Source: Pseudomonas sp. MWU13-2100 (GTDB lineage: Bacteria; Pseudomonadota; Gammaproteobacteria; Pseudomonadales; Pseudomonadaceae). Taken from it: a stretch of DNA of 64,000 nucleotides. The stretch is taken from assembly GCF_023242365.1 (NCBI RefSeq), contig NZ_JALLIX010000017.1, forward strand, positions 1 through 64,000. The letters are read 5' to 3'. Each line of letters begins with the position of its first letter. Within the stretch, counting starts at the first letter, position 1. Below, in pieces: positions 1 through 8,053 of the stretch. The notes under the pieces were generated by a model that saw nothing but the letters and a program-made list of their open reading frames with translations, ran no database searches and was not told the origin of the DNA. Both the position numbers and the translations under genes were made by a program.

Positions 1-27
1 CTTTCACCTTGGATATAGCGCATAAGA

Positions 28-61
28 AAAATGCCCGTATCTTGCGATACGGGCATTTTCT
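28..61. terminator. Intrinsic terminator of a gene upstream of the window
   Basis: A perfect GC-rich stem (GCCCGTATC paired with GATACGGGC) is flanked by an A-run on the left and a T-run on the right. It can therefore stop transcription in either direction. The gene it serves lies outside the window. Confidence 0.75.
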
Positions 62-132
62 TTAACCGGCCAGCAGATTGCTAGGTTTTCGCACAGTCTG
101 GTCTTTGCGGGCTTTTTCGTTGTGGGGGATTC

Positions 133-162
133 TTGACAGCTTGCTACCGGCTTCTCTAGGAT
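133..162 (+). promoter_or_regulatory. Candidate sigma-70 promoter
   Basis: TTGACA at 133-138 and TAGGAT at 157-162 are separated by 18 bases, close to the sigma-70 ideal. The next gene I can support starts at 320, so transcription from here would give a leader of about 150 nt. That leader contains a 29-codon open frame starting at ATG 169. Confidence 0.4.
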
Positions 163-319
163 AAATACATGCGCCGATTTAAACAGCTACTTGCGGGGCG
201 CCAGGCCGGTCGAGAGACCGCCGACAGAAGCTTGCGACAGGCTTCGAAATACCGCTAAAGCGCTGGTTCGGTGTTGCCTCACACCTGCCCGGCAGATCGT
301 TGAGGCGGAGACACGCACT

Positions 320-628
320 TTGAACAACCCACGCCCCGTTGTACGTCTTGCGCCGATTACGGCGAGCCTGCCTTTACGCAACCCTAAAATCCTCCTCGGC
401 GGTCAACATCAGCCCACGCTACTGCGTTATCTCGACGGCTGGCCGCGACGCAAGGGCCGTGCTTCGGCCTTCCTGATCCAGTTTGTCAAGGATGGCGATT
501 CCCTGGCCCGTTTCGCGGATAACAGCTTTGATCTGGCGGTGATCCAGGCACCGGACACCGAGCACGCCGAAGCCGTGATCCGCCAACTGACCCGCGTGGC
601 GCGGCAAGGTTTGATCACTCGGCGCTAG
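320..628 (+). CDS. Small conserved protein, possible methyltransferase remnant
   Basis: This open frame encodes 102 residues from a TTG at 320, chosen because GGAG lies nine bases upstream. The frame is open further upstream but without a convincing ribosome site. The C-terminal half (DNSFDLAVIQAP followed by VIRQLTRVARQGLI) resembles the motif IV/V stretch of class I SAM-dependent methyltransferases, where an acidic pair precedes an Arg-rich helix. The glycine-rich SAM loop is absent, so catalytic activity is unlikely. It may be a shortened methyltransferase fold or simply a conserved Pseudomonas protein of unknown role. The function is not established. Confidence 0.45.
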   Translation: MNNPRPVVRLAPITASLPLRNPKILLGGQHQPTLLRYLDGWPRRKGRASAFLIQFVKDGDSLARFADNSFDLAVIQAPDTEHAEAVIRQLTRVARQGLITRR

Positions 629-703
629 TGGTTGTTTCAGGGCATTCGCGCGGGGTTTAGAAACGAGCAATCTGCTGGCGTCGGTTTGCCGTTCTCTGAC
701 TAC

Positions 704-760
704 TGGTCAAAATCGACCTTTTACAGTTTTATTTGTGTAATAGTGGGTCGGTTTTGACCA
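704..760. promoter_or_regulatory. 15-bp inverted repeat, likely operator of the HipB-like gene
   Basis: Two arms, TGGTCAAAATCGACC at 704-718 and GGTCGGTTTTGACCA at 746-760, are complementary at 14 of 15 positions. They bracket an AT-rich stretch just upstream of the Xre-family gene at 782. Antitoxin-type HTH proteins usually bind such repeats to repress themselves, so autoregulation is inferred. Confidence 0.45.
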
Positions 761-781
761 ATAGCCTGTGAGGGTTAAGCG

Positions 782-1078
782 ATGTCACTCATGCATTCTC
801 TGTACTCCCCAGGGCAGATCGCCCGTGAGTTGGGGAAAAATGCCGAGTCATTGCGCCTGTCCAAGAATCTTTCCCGCAAGACCTTGGCCGAGCAATCCGG
901 GGTCTCTGAGTCCTCCATCAAGCGGTTCGAGTACACCGGCTCCATCACCCTTGAGTCGATGATTCTTCTGGCCACGGCGCTCGACGAACTGACCCCGATG
1001 CTGAGTTTGTTCAAGCCGTCGAACCCGGACTCAATCGATGAGCTGAAAAACCTCAAGCGAAAACGGGGTAACACATGA
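782..1078 (+). CDS. HipB-like Xre-family transcriptional regulator (orphan antitoxin)
   Basis: The 98-residue protein has a helix-turn-helix at about residues 22-72. The recognisable core includes SKNLSRKTLAEQSGVS and SSIKRFE. It ends in a Lys/Arg-rich tail. Proteins of this size and type are the DNA-binding antitoxin half of HipBA modules, repressing the operon and neutralising a HipA kinase. The stop codon overlaps the ATG of a downstream frame (ATGA at 1075), the usual HipBA coupling. That downstream frame is only a stub, so this gene now stands alone. An inverted repeat at 704-760 is a plausible self-operator. It could still act on other promoters or on a HipA encoded elsewhere. Confidence 0.75.
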   Translation: MSLMHSLYSPGQIARELGKNAESLRLSKNLSRKTLAEQSGVSESSIKRFEYTGSITLESMILLATALDELTPMLSLFKPSNPDSIDELKNLKRKRGNT

Positions 1079-1155
1079 GTTCACTCACCCCCAGGTTCAA
1101 GCCCACCGAGTGACTCACCGTCACCGCTAATGGCATGAGGATGATTCATCAGTGA
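1075..1155 (+). pseudogene. Stub of a hipA-like toxin gene
   Basis: The frame starts at an ATG overlapping the antitoxin stop. It reads MSSLTPRFKPTE, meets TGA at 1111-1113, then continues in the same frame as LTVTANGMRMIHQ to a second TGA. Position and translational coupling fit hipA, and LTVTANG resembles the L-V-NG motif at the start of HipA proteins. I infer a premature stop, perhaps TGG to TGA, followed by deletion of the kinase body, since greB begins ten bases later. The match is short, so identity is tentative. Confidence 0.4.
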
Positions 1156-1165
1156 GAATCCGGTC

Positions 1166-1639
1166 TTGAGTACCAATATCATCACCCAGGCAGGCCATGA
1201 AGCTCTGAAGCAAGAGCTTGATTACCTTTGGCGAGAGAAACGTCCCGATACCACCAGAAAGGTCACCTGGGCCGCATCGCTGGGAGACCGTAGCGAAAAT
1301 GCCGACTACCAGTACAACAAGAAGCTGCTTCGGGAAATCGATCGGCGAGTCCGCTACCTTCGCAAGCGTCTCGAGGATGTCCGTGTAGTCGCGTACTCAC
1401 CTGAGCAGGAAGGCCGGGTTTTTTTCGGGGCTTGGGTCGAGATCGAAAACGAGGCGGGTGAAACCAAGAAGTTCAGGGTCGTGGGCTACGACGAAATCTA
1501 CGGCCGCAACGACTACATCTCGATCGACTCGCCGATGGCGCGCGCGCTTTTGAAAAAAGAGGTGGGCGATGAGGTCGTTGTGCAGACCCCAAGTGGTGAA
1601 GTGTTGTGGTGGATCAACGAGGTCTTTTACGAAAAATAA
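1166..1639 (+). CDS. greB: Transcription elongation factor GreB
   Basis: GreB rescues backtracked RNA polymerase by entering its secondary channel and stimulating cleavage of the transcript 3' end. The 157-residue product has the usual two-part Gre architecture. An N-terminal coiled coil spans about 1-75 with the acidic tip pair Asp41 and Glu44 in LGDRSENADY. A C-terminal FKBP-like domain spans about 80-157. The basic patch RRVRYLRKRLEDVRVV favours GreB over GreA. The start is a TTG at 1166, giving MSTNIIT, the usual N-terminus in Pseudomonas. Its promoter region has apparently been invaded by the hipBA remnant. Confidence 0.95.
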   Translation: MSTNIITQAGHEALKQELDYLWREKRPDTTRKVTWAASLGDRSENADYQYNKKLLREIDRRVRYLRKRLEDVRVVAYSPEQEGRVFFGAWVEIENEAGETKKFRVVGYDEIYGRNDYISIDSPMARALLKKEVGDEVVVQTPSGEVLWWINEVFYEK

Positions 1640-1738
1640 GCTCGGCGCGCAGGCCGGCCGGGCGCTTGGACGTGATCGGGACGGGACGCGGAGAGTACTG
1701 ATGACTCATCCGCTGTCCTGGAGTCTTGACTGACTCCA

Positions 1739-4243
1739 TCAGCCCTCGCGCAGCACTGTCAGCGGGCTGACATTCAGTGCCCGGCGGGTGCCGAACACAC
1801 CGGCGCCGCCAACCATCAGCGCGCCGATCAACGGCAGCAACAACAGCCACGGATGCAGGTGCCAGGGCAGGTCGAAGGCGAACCGGTACAGTACCCAGCT
1901 CACCAGCTCCGTGCCGAGGGCCGCGAGCAGGCCGCTGGCCGCGCCGAGCAGGCCGAACTCGATCCGCCGGGCCTTGACCAGCAGCTTGCGCTCGGCCCCC
2001 AGGGCCCGCAGCAGCGCGCCTTGGCGGATGCGTTCATCGAGCGTCGCCTGCAAGCCGGAGAACAGCACCGCCATGCCCGCCGCGAGGACGAACAGCAGCA
2101 CGTACTCCACGGCAATGGTGACCTGAGCCAGGATGCTGCGCAGTTGCTCCAACAGCGCCTCCACCTGCAGGATGGTCACCGCCGGGAAGGCCCGGGACAG
2201 TTCGACGATGTCCTTGTCGTGCCCCGGTGCCAGGTAGAAGCTGGTCAGGTAGGTCGCCGGCAGGTCCTGCAGGGTGCCGGGCTGAAAGATCATGAAGAAG
2301 TTCGGCTGGAAGTTGTCCCAGTTGATGGTGCGCAGGCTGCTGACCACCGCTTCGCGGTTGACCCCGCCGACGCTGAACACCAGGTGATCACCGAGCTTGA
2401 GCTTCAGGCTCAGGGCGACCTTGGCTTCCACCGAGACGCCGGGAATGTCGCCCGTGGGCTTGTCCGGCCACCAGCTGCCTTGCGTCAGGATATTGCCCGG
2501 CGGCAGGTCGGCGGCCCAGGTCAGGCTCAAGTCGCGCTGGGTCGCGCGATCGCCGCCGGAATCCTTGCTGACGATCTCCTGCACCGGGGTGCCATTGATG
2601 CTGATCAGCCGGCCGGGCACCACCGGATAGATCGGCGCCGAGGTGGCCGCGAGCTGGATCAGGTGCTCGCGGAAACCGTCCTTGTCCGCCGGCAGGATGT
2701 TCAGGGCGAAATAGTTCGGCGCATTTTTCGGCAACTGGTTCTGCCAGGTGTCGAGCAACTCGCCACGCAGCAGGGCGATCAGCGCCATGGACAGCAGGAT
2801 CAGGCCGAACGCCAGGGATTGCCCGGCCGCCGCCAGCGGGTAGCGCAGCAACTGGCCCAGGCCCAGGCGCCAGGGCAGCGAGGCCCTGGCCAGCAGCCGA
2901 CGCAGGCTTTGCAGCACGAGCAGCAACAGGCCGCCGAGCAGCAGCGCGGCGATCACCCCGCCGCCCAGCAGGGCGAAGGTCAGCAACAGGTCCAGGCTCA
3001 GGCGCCACATGATCAGGCCCAGCGCGAGCAAGGCGGTGCCGTAGACCAGCCAGGTGCTGGCCGGGATCGGCAGCAGGTCGCGGCGCAGGACCCGCAGCGG
3101 CGGTACCCGGCCGAGGCCGGCCAGGGGCGGCAGGGCGAATCCGGCCAGGGCCACCAGCCCGGTACCGACACCGGCGAGCGCCGGCATCAACCCGCCCGGA
3201 GGTACGTCGGCGGGCAGCAGGTCATGCAGCAGGGCGAACAGGCCCAGTTGGGCCAGCCAGCCGAGCAGGGCGCCGCTGACACTGGCCAGCACTCCGAGCA
3301 TCGCCAGTTGCAGGCTGAACAGGGTCATGGTCTCCCGGCGCGACAGGCCCAGGCAGCGCAGCAGCGCGCTGGCATCGAAGCGCCGGGCGGCGAAACGGCT
3401 GGCGCTGAGGGCCACGGCGACACCGGAGAGCAGCACCGCCACCAGGCTGGCCATGTTCAGGTAACGCTCGGCCTTGCCCAGGGCACCGCCGATCTGCTGG
3501 TTACCGTCGCGGGCATCGAGCAGGCGCTGGTTCGGTGCCAGGCCGGGCTTGATCAGCTCGCGATAGGTCGCCAGGGTGTTGGCCGAACCGCGCCACAGTT
3601 CGCGGTAGTCGACCCGGCTGCCAGGCTGGACCACACCGGTGGCGTCGAGGTCGGCGAGGTTGATCAGCACCCGTGGGGTCAGGCTGTAGAAGTTGCCGGC
3701 GCGATCCGGCTCATAGGTCAGGACCCGGGCCAGGCGCACGCTCTTCATCCCGACATCGATGTGGTCGCCGATCTTCAGGTCCAGCGCGGTCAACAGTCGC
3801 GCTTCGACCCAGGCCTCGCCCGGTGCCGGTCCGCCGCCGACGGTCTCGGCGCCGAAAGGAGCGGCGGCGCTCTTCAGTTCGCCACGTAGCGGGTAGTGTT
3901 CGTCGGTGGCCTTGATGCTCGACAGCTGGATGCCGGTGTCGGTGGCGATCACGCTGGAGAACTCGACCGCCCGCGCATGGGCAAGGCCCAGCTCGCGACC
4001 GGTCTGGAGCTGTTCCGGACGGGCGCTGGAGGTGCCGTCGAGCACCAGGTCGGCGGCGAGGAATTCGGTGGCCCGCAGCTGCATCGCGCCGTTCAGGCGG
4101 GCGCCGAAGTAACCGATGGCGGTGCTGGCCGCGACCGCCACCAGCAAGGCGAAGAACAGCACCCGCAATTCCCCGGCGCGGGCGTCGCGCAGGAGCTGGC
4201 GGGTGGCGAGGCTGAACAGGCGCAACAGCGGCAGGCGTGCCAT
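1739..4243 (-). CDS. ybbP: FtsX-like ABC transporter permease, YbbP type
   Basis: This is the membrane subunit of an ABC transporter, 834 residues from the ATG at 4243, a usual size for YbbP proteins. The N-terminal membrane helix (about 28-47) precedes a large periplasmic domain. Blocks of hydrophobic helices follow around 265-450 and 470-495, and FtsX-type helices lie near the C-terminus, ending LNVSPLTVLREG. The start overlaps the stop of the ATPase gene (TGATG), so the two are co-translated. The family is thought to drive mechanical work on, or extraction of, lipids or lipoproteins rather than classic import. The substrate is unknown. The gene lies beside tesA, as in other gammaproteobacteria. 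Confidence 0.88.
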   Translation of the reverse strand: MARLPLLRLFSLATRQLLRDARAGELRVLFFALLVAVAASTAIGYFGARLNGAMQLRATEFLAADLVLDGTSSARPEQLQTGRELGLAHARAVEFSSVIATDTGIQLSSIKATDEHYPLRGELKSAAAPFGAETVGGGPAPGEAWVEARLLTALDLKIGDHIDVGMKSVRLARVLTYEPDRAGNFYSLTPRVLINLADLDATGVVQPGSRVDYRELWRGSANTLATYRELIKPGLAPNQRLLDARDGNQQIGGALGKAERYLNMASLVAVLLSGVAVALSASRFAARRFDASALLRCLGLSRRETMTLFSLQLAMLGVLASVSGALLGWLAQLGLFALLHDLLPADVPPGGLMPALAGVGTGLVALAGFALPPLAGLGRVPPLRVLRRDLLPIPASTWLVYGTALLALGLIMWRLSLDLLLTFALLGGGVIAALLLGGLLLLVLQSLRRLLARASLPWRLGLGQLLRYPLAAAGQSLAFGLILLSMALIALLRGELLDTWQNQLPKNAPNYFALNILPADKDGFREHLIQLAATSAPIYPVVPGRLISINGTPVQEIVSKDSGGDRATQRDLSLTWAADLPPGNILTQGSWWPDKPTGDIPGVSVEAKVALSLKLKLGDHLVFSVGGVNREAVVSSLRTINWDNFQPNFFMIFQPGTLQDLPATYLTSFYLAPGHDKDIVELSRAFPAVTILQVEALLEQLRSILAQVTIAVEYVLLFVLAAGMAVLFSGLQATLDERIRQGALLRALGAERKLLVKARRIEFGLLGAASGLLAALGTELVSWVLYRFAFDLPWHLHPWLLLLPLIGALMVGGAGVFGTRRALNVSPLTVLREG

Positions 4244-4926
4244 CAAGGCTCCAGAGGGCCGACCAGATGGCCGGCGTCAAGACGGATCAGGCGCCGGCAG
4301 CGATGGGCCAGGCGTTCGTCGTGGGTCACCAGCACCAGGGTGGTGCCGCGCTCCTGGTTCAGTTCGAACAGCAGATCGCTGATGCGCTGGCCGGTGTGAC
4401 TGTCGAGATTGCCGGTGGGTTCGTCGGCGAACAGTACGTCCGGCTCGGCGGCGAAGGCCCTGGCAATGGCCACCCGTTGCTGCTCGCCACCGGACAGTTG
4501 GCGTGGCGAGTGCGTCAGGCGCTGGCCCAGGCCGACCCGTTCGAGCAGGCCGCGGGCGCGTTCGCGGGCATCGCTGCGGCCATCCAGCTCCAGGGGCAGC
4601 ATGACGTTTTCCAGGGCGTTGAGGCTGTCCAGCAATTGGAAGCTCTGAAACACGAAGCCGACATGTTCGGCGCGGATCCGCGCGCGCTGGTCCTCGTCCA
4701 GGGTGCTCAGGGCCCGTCCGGCGAGGATGACTTCGCCGGCGCTGGGCAGGTCGAGGCCGGCGAGCAGGCCCAGCAGGGTCGATTTGCCCGAACCCGAGGC
4801 ACCGACGATGGCCAGGCTGTCGCCCTTGTTCAAGGTCAGGCTCAAAGGGTGCAGGATGGTCAGTTCACCTTCCGCGCTGGGAACCACTTTGCTAAGGTTC
4901 TGCGCGGTGAGAATACTTTCGCCCAT
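4243..4926 (-). CDS. ybbA: ABC transporter ATP-binding protein, YbbA type
   Basis: This is the ATPase partner of the YbbP-like permease, of the LolD/MacB class. The 227-residue protein has Walker [10 protein letters not shown] at 42-50, the signature LSGGEQQR at 144-151, Walker B DVLFADEP at 163-170 and the switch His202. I chose the ATG at 4926 because it gives the family's normal length. The frame is open much further upstream but antisense to tesA. The start codons of ybbA and tesA are only ten bases apart on opposite strands, so each gene's promoter must lie inside the other's coding sequence. Confidence 0.92.
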   Translation of the reverse strand: MGESILTAQNLSKVVPSAEGELTILHPLSLTLNKGDSLAIVGASGSGKSTLLGLLAGLDLPSAGEVILAGRALSTLDEDQRARIRAEHVGFVFQSFQLLDSLNALENVMLPLELDGRSDARERARGLLERVGLGQRLTHSPRQLSGGEQQRVAIARAFAAEPDVLFADEPTGNLDSHTGQRISDLLFELNQERGTTLVLVTHDERLAHRCRRLIRLDAGHLVGPLEP

Positions 4927-4936
4927 GGAGAATCCG

Positions 4937-5542
4937 ATGCGAGTGTGGTTTTTGAGTGCCGGTCTGGCCTTGATGTGCATGGCCCAGAACGCGGCGGCGG
5001 GTACAGTGCTGATCGTGGGCGATAGTATCAGCGCAGGTTTCGGCCTGGATACCCGCGTGGGCTGGGTCGCCCTGCTGGAAAAGCGCCTGAAGGCCGAAGG
5101 TTTCGCCGACCAGGTGGTCAATGCGTCCATCAGTGGCGACACCAGTGCCGGTGGCCAGGCGCGGCTGCCGGCGCTGCTTGCAGAGCATAAACCGCAGGTG
5201 GTGGTGCTCGAATTGGGCGGCAATGATGGCCTGCGTGGGCAGTTGCCGACGCAATTGAAACAAAATCTTGCATCAATGATCGACAAGTCCCAGGCCGTGG
5301 GTGCAAAAGTCCTGCTGCTCGGGATGCAGATTCCGCCCAATTATGGCCCGCGTTACACCCAGGCCTTTGCCAAGGTCTACGGTGAGCTGGCCGCGGAAAA
5401 AAACATCGCGCTGGTGCCGTTTTTCCTCGAGGGCATCGGCGGACACCCCGAGTTGATGCAGGCCGATGGGATTCATCCGGCGCCCGCGGGCCAGGGGATG
5501 TTGCTCGATAACGTCTGGCCGAGGTTGAAACCGCTGCTTTGA
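4937..5542 (+). CDS. tesA: Arylesterase / acyl-CoA thioesterase I / lysophospholipase L1
   Basis: This is a periplasmic SGNH hydrolase that cleaves acyl thioesters, lysophospholipids and small esters. The 201-residue precursor begins with a signal peptide (about 1-21, ending AQNAAAG). The nucleophile is Ser30 in GDSIS (block I). Block II is the ISGDTSAGG glycine, block III is GGND with Asn96, and block V supplies Asp177 and His180 in DGIHP. ATG 4937 is preferred over the in-frame ATG at 4925, because GGAG lies six bases upstream of 4937 and it gives the standard N-terminus. It is divergent from ybbA, an arrangement known in E. coli. Confidence 0.93.
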   Translation: MRVWFLSAGLALMCMAQNAAAGTVLIVGDSISAGFGLDTRVGWVALLEKRLKAEGFADQVVNASISGDTSAGGQARLPALLAEHKPQVVVLELGGNDGLRGQLPTQLKQNLASMIDKSQAVGAKVLLLGMQIPPNYGPRYTQAFAKVYGELAAEKNIALVPFFLEGIGGHPELMQADGIHPAPAGQGMLLDNVWPRLKPLL

Positions 5543-5596
5543 GCTTTTCTAGCGGCCGGCTTTCGGCTAAGGTGGCGCCCCGATTTGGAGCCCCCG

Positions 5597-5890
5597 ATGC
5601 AGCGTCCCGCCTGGTCCTTGTTTGCCTACCAACTGATCGAACCCGACGAGCAGCTCGATCTGTTCGCCTGTCAGGAAGTACGCGTGCACCTGGTCACCCG
5701 GCAGTTGGAACTCGGCGGTTCGGCCGATCGCACGCTGTGCGGTACCCTGTTGCCGGCCCAGCCGCGTTGGTCGGGGGTGGACCGCTCGATTTTCCAGGAC
5801 CAGCGCCTGTGTCCCCTGTGCCGGGCGATTCTCGAATCGCAGAAGCGCGGCACGCCGCCGATCTGGCCGGAGCTGCGCTTCGAGCTCTGA
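5597..5890 (+). CDS. Conserved hypothetical protein with a CxxC pair
   Basis: This 97-residue protein lies between tesA and an L,D-transpeptidase, a position conserved as I recall it in other Pseudomonas. It has four cysteines (25, 48, 72 and 75). The last two form a CPLC motif near the C-terminus that could bind zinc or form a redox pair. There is no signal peptide or membrane segment. I do not recognise a named family. The start is ATG 5597. A TTG 12 bases upstream is also in frame. Confidence 0.75.
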   Translation: MQRPAWSLFAYQLIEPDEQLDLFACQEVRVHLVTRQLELGGSADRTLCGTLLPAQPRWSGVDRSIFQDQRLCPLCRAILESQKRGTPPIWPELRFEL

Positions 5891-5999
5891 GCCCGGCAAC
5901 CTGTACCGGACCTGTCTCGTTACGATTGTCCCGGCGGGTCGTCTCCCTGGCTGGCGCGGTGTCGGTGTACAATCGCTGTCTATTTACTTACGTCGATCT

Positions 6000-6983
6000 A
6001 TGCGAAGGATGTCCCGGATGTTGTCGCGCTTTCCTGCCGTTGCCCGTTGCCTGTCTGTTGCCGCCCTCTGTGTGGCGGGTCCCGTTTCGGCATTGGAACT
6101 GCCGTTGCCTCCTCCTGGCGAGGATATTGTCGGCCAGGTCCAGGTGATCAAGGCCAAGTACGAAGATACCTTCGCCGACCTCGGAACCACCTACGACCTG
6201 GGTTATTCGGAGATGGTCGCGGCCAACCCGGGCGTCGATGCCTGGTTGCCGGGCGCGGGGACCGATATCGTCCTGCCGACCCGCTTCATCCTGCCGCCGG
6301 GACCGCGCGAAGGCATCGTGATCAACCTGGCAGAGTACCGCCTGTACTACTTCCCCAAGGGTCGCAACGTGGTCTACACCTTCCCGTTGGGGATCGGTCG
6401 TGAAGGCTGGGGCTCGCCGGTCGCCCACACCACCATTACCGCCAAGATCCCCAATCCGACCTGGACTCCGCCGGCTTCGATCAAGGCCGAGCACGCCGCC
6501 GAAGGTGATCCCCTGCCCAACGTGGTCCCGGCCGGTCCCGACAATCCGCTGGGCCCGTTCAAGTTCACCCTGGGTACGCCGGGGTATCTGATCCATGGTT
6601 CGAACATGAAGTTCGGTATCGGCACCCGTACCAGCCACGGTTGCTTCCGCATGTACAACAACAACGTGCTGGAAATGGCCGGCATGGTGCCGGTAGGCAC
6701 GTCGGTGCGGATTATCAACGAGGCCTACAAGTTCGGCGTGAGCGGCGGCAAGGTGTTCCTCGAAGCCCATACGCCGCTGGACGACAATGGCAACCCTTCG
6801 GTGGTCGACAAGCACACCGCGGTGATCAATGCCTTGCTCAAGCGTGAAGACCTGGCGAACAACCTGCGGGTCAACTGGGACCAGGTGCGTGACGTGGTGG
6901 CGGCCGAAGACGGCCTGCCGACGGAAATCGCCATGCCGGGGGCACCGTCGATGGTCTCCAACGCGCCCGATCTGCAGCAGTAA
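6000..6983 (+). CDS. L,D-transpeptidase (ErfK/YbiS/YcfS/YnhG family)
   Basis: This periplasmic enzyme either forms 3-3 cross-links in peptidoglycan or attaches lipoproteins to it. The 327-residue precursor has a signal peptide to about residue 31 (GPVSA). A LysM-like segment follows at about 45-93, then a YkuD catalytic domain at about 105-238. The active site is seen as His199 in LIHGSN and SHGCFRM with Cys215. Three in-frame ATGs (6000, 6012, 6018) compete as start, and the later ones would still leave a signal peptide. A terminator follows at 6999. The neighbour converging on it is oprI, a Lys-ending lipoprotein of the type these enzymes can tether. Confidence 0.92.
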   Translation: MRRMSRMLSRFPAVARCLSVAALCVAGPVSALELPLPPPGEDIVGQVQVIKAKYEDTFADLGTTYDLGYSEMVAANPGVDAWLPGAGTDIVLPTRFILPPGPREGIVINLAEYRLYYFPKGRNVVYTFPLGIGREGWGSPVAHTTITAKIPNPTWTPPASIKAEHAAEGDPLPNVVPAGPDNPLGPFKFTLGTPGYLIHGSNMKFGIGTRTSHGCFRMYNNNVLEMAGMVPVGTSVRIINEAYKFGVSGGKVFLEAHTPLDDNGNPSVVDKHTAVINALLKREDLANNLRVNWDQVRDVVAAEDGLPTEIAMPGAPSMVSNAPDLQQ

Positions 6984-6998
6984 GGGCGTTGTAAACGA

Positions 6999-7036
6999 CC
7001 CGTCCAGGCCTTGAGGTCCGGGCGGGTTTTTTTATG
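6999..7036 (+). terminator. Terminator of the L,D-transpeptidase gene
   Basis: A seven-pair stem (CCCGTCC with GGGCGGG, one G-U pair) closes a loop of about 14 bases. It is followed directly by a run of T. Confidence 0.75.
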
Positions 7037-7064
7037 CCGGCGCGCCGGCCACTTTCTGCCAGGC

Positions 7065-7096
7065 AAAAAAAAGCCGATCCAGTGATGGATCGGCTT
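7065..7096 (-). terminator. Terminator of oprI
   Basis: GCCGATCC pairs with GGATCGGC around AGTGAT. Read on the minus strand it is followed by eight T, and it sits about 20 bases past the oprI stop. Confidence 0.85.
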
Positions 7097-7117
7097 GATA
7101 ACAACCCCGAAGGGTTA

Positions 7118-7369
7118 TTACTTCTTGCTTGCTTTTTCGAGCATACGCAGAGCGCGCTCGTTAGCTTCGTCAGCAGTCTGTTGTGCTTTTTGAGCAGCAG
7201 CCAGAGCTTCATCAGCTTTGCGGTAAGCTTCGTCAGCACGAGCCTGGGCACGAGCAGAAGCGTCTTCAGTAGCTGTCAGACGAGCTTCGGTTTCTTTGGA
7301 AGCGCTGCTGCAACCAGTGGCCAGAACGGCGGCCAGGGCCAGAGCAGAGAATTTCAGAACGTTGTTCAT
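7118..7369 (-). CDS. oprI: Major outer membrane lipoprotein OprI
   Basis: OprI is the abundant small Braun-type lipoprotein of Pseudomonas, linking outer membrane and peptidoglycan. The 83-residue precursor has a lipoprotein signal with lipobox LATGC, lipidated Cys20. The mature part is a continuous heptad-repeat helix rich in Ala, Glu and Lys (coiled coil, about 25-78). It ends in KASKK, whose terminal Lys is the expected attachment residue. ATG 7369 gives the classic [16 protein letters not shown] start and has GGGG upstream. The mRNA leader can form a small CCCCA-GAG-TGGGG hairpin (7408-7420). The gene is convergent with the L,D-transpeptidase. Confidence 0.96.
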   Translation of the reverse strand: MNNVLKFSALALAAVLATGCSSASKETEARLTATEDASARAQARADEAYRKADEALAAAQKAQQTADEANERALRMLEKASKK

Positions 7370-7420
7370 CGTGTTCCCCTTCAAGGACTTTCTATTAATA
7401 ACCATCTCCCCAGAGTGGGG

Positions 7421-8053
7421 ATATAGTCGGCATACATACTACCCATTACTTGTAGTAAGTAAACTGACGTAGCGCAAGAAGCAAAAAAAATTTTTGGAAG
7501 AGAATGTTTTCAGCTAACTTTTCATCATCCTGTATGAAAAATGTGCAGCAACCGGGCGCGATTCGGGCGCTTTGGGCAAGTCCGATCTGCACTAGTGTGC
7601 CAGTCACGGAGACTGTCCGCTGCTCATACAAGCGTCGCGCTAGTCGCGGCGAATGACTCTTTTCTTCTACCGTCGGCAGGGCGGGGAGGCATCTTTGCCA
7701 ATTGAAAAGTGACTTTAAGAAGCACTGTTCGTCTTACAACATAACATTCCGGCGATCTGCAGCCGCCGTTCAGGTTTTTCAGCGAAAGGGCCCAGGCGGC
7801 CGGGCTACCATGAGCCGGCCGGAGCATATGACGAGCGTGTCTTGAGCAGGGCAGGCAGGACGCCTACTATCTGTCAGGTGCCCACTTGTTCAAGAGCTGT
7901 CGGCTCTTCTCGTTGTCCAACCAGGCACGGGGTGGCGTAGGATATTTGTGATTATTTGGCTGCTGTAGCGATTTTTCGTAGGAAGCCAGGTGGTCCCTTC
8001 GCCGGAAAAACATGTAAGGTAGGGTCAGAACCCAAGACCCGCGAGGAGTAGCG
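7421..8053. other. Intergenic region without a supported gene
   Basis: This 630-base gap lies between divergent oprI and the acetyltransferase gene. The part next to oprI is AT-rich and must hold the oprI promoter on the minus strand, but I could not fix the boxes with confidence. Open frames in the rest are short and lack ribosome sites. I see no repeat or RNA gene. Confidence 0.4.

Noticed and set aside
169..258. 29-codon frame after the promoter at 133-162
   Set aside because: It is too short and has no ribosome site, so it is recorded as an observation rather than a gene.
1853..3889. 678-codon open frame on the plus strand
   Set aside because: It is antisense to the YbbP-like permease. 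The translation is a Gln/Gly/Arg-rich shadow with no domains.
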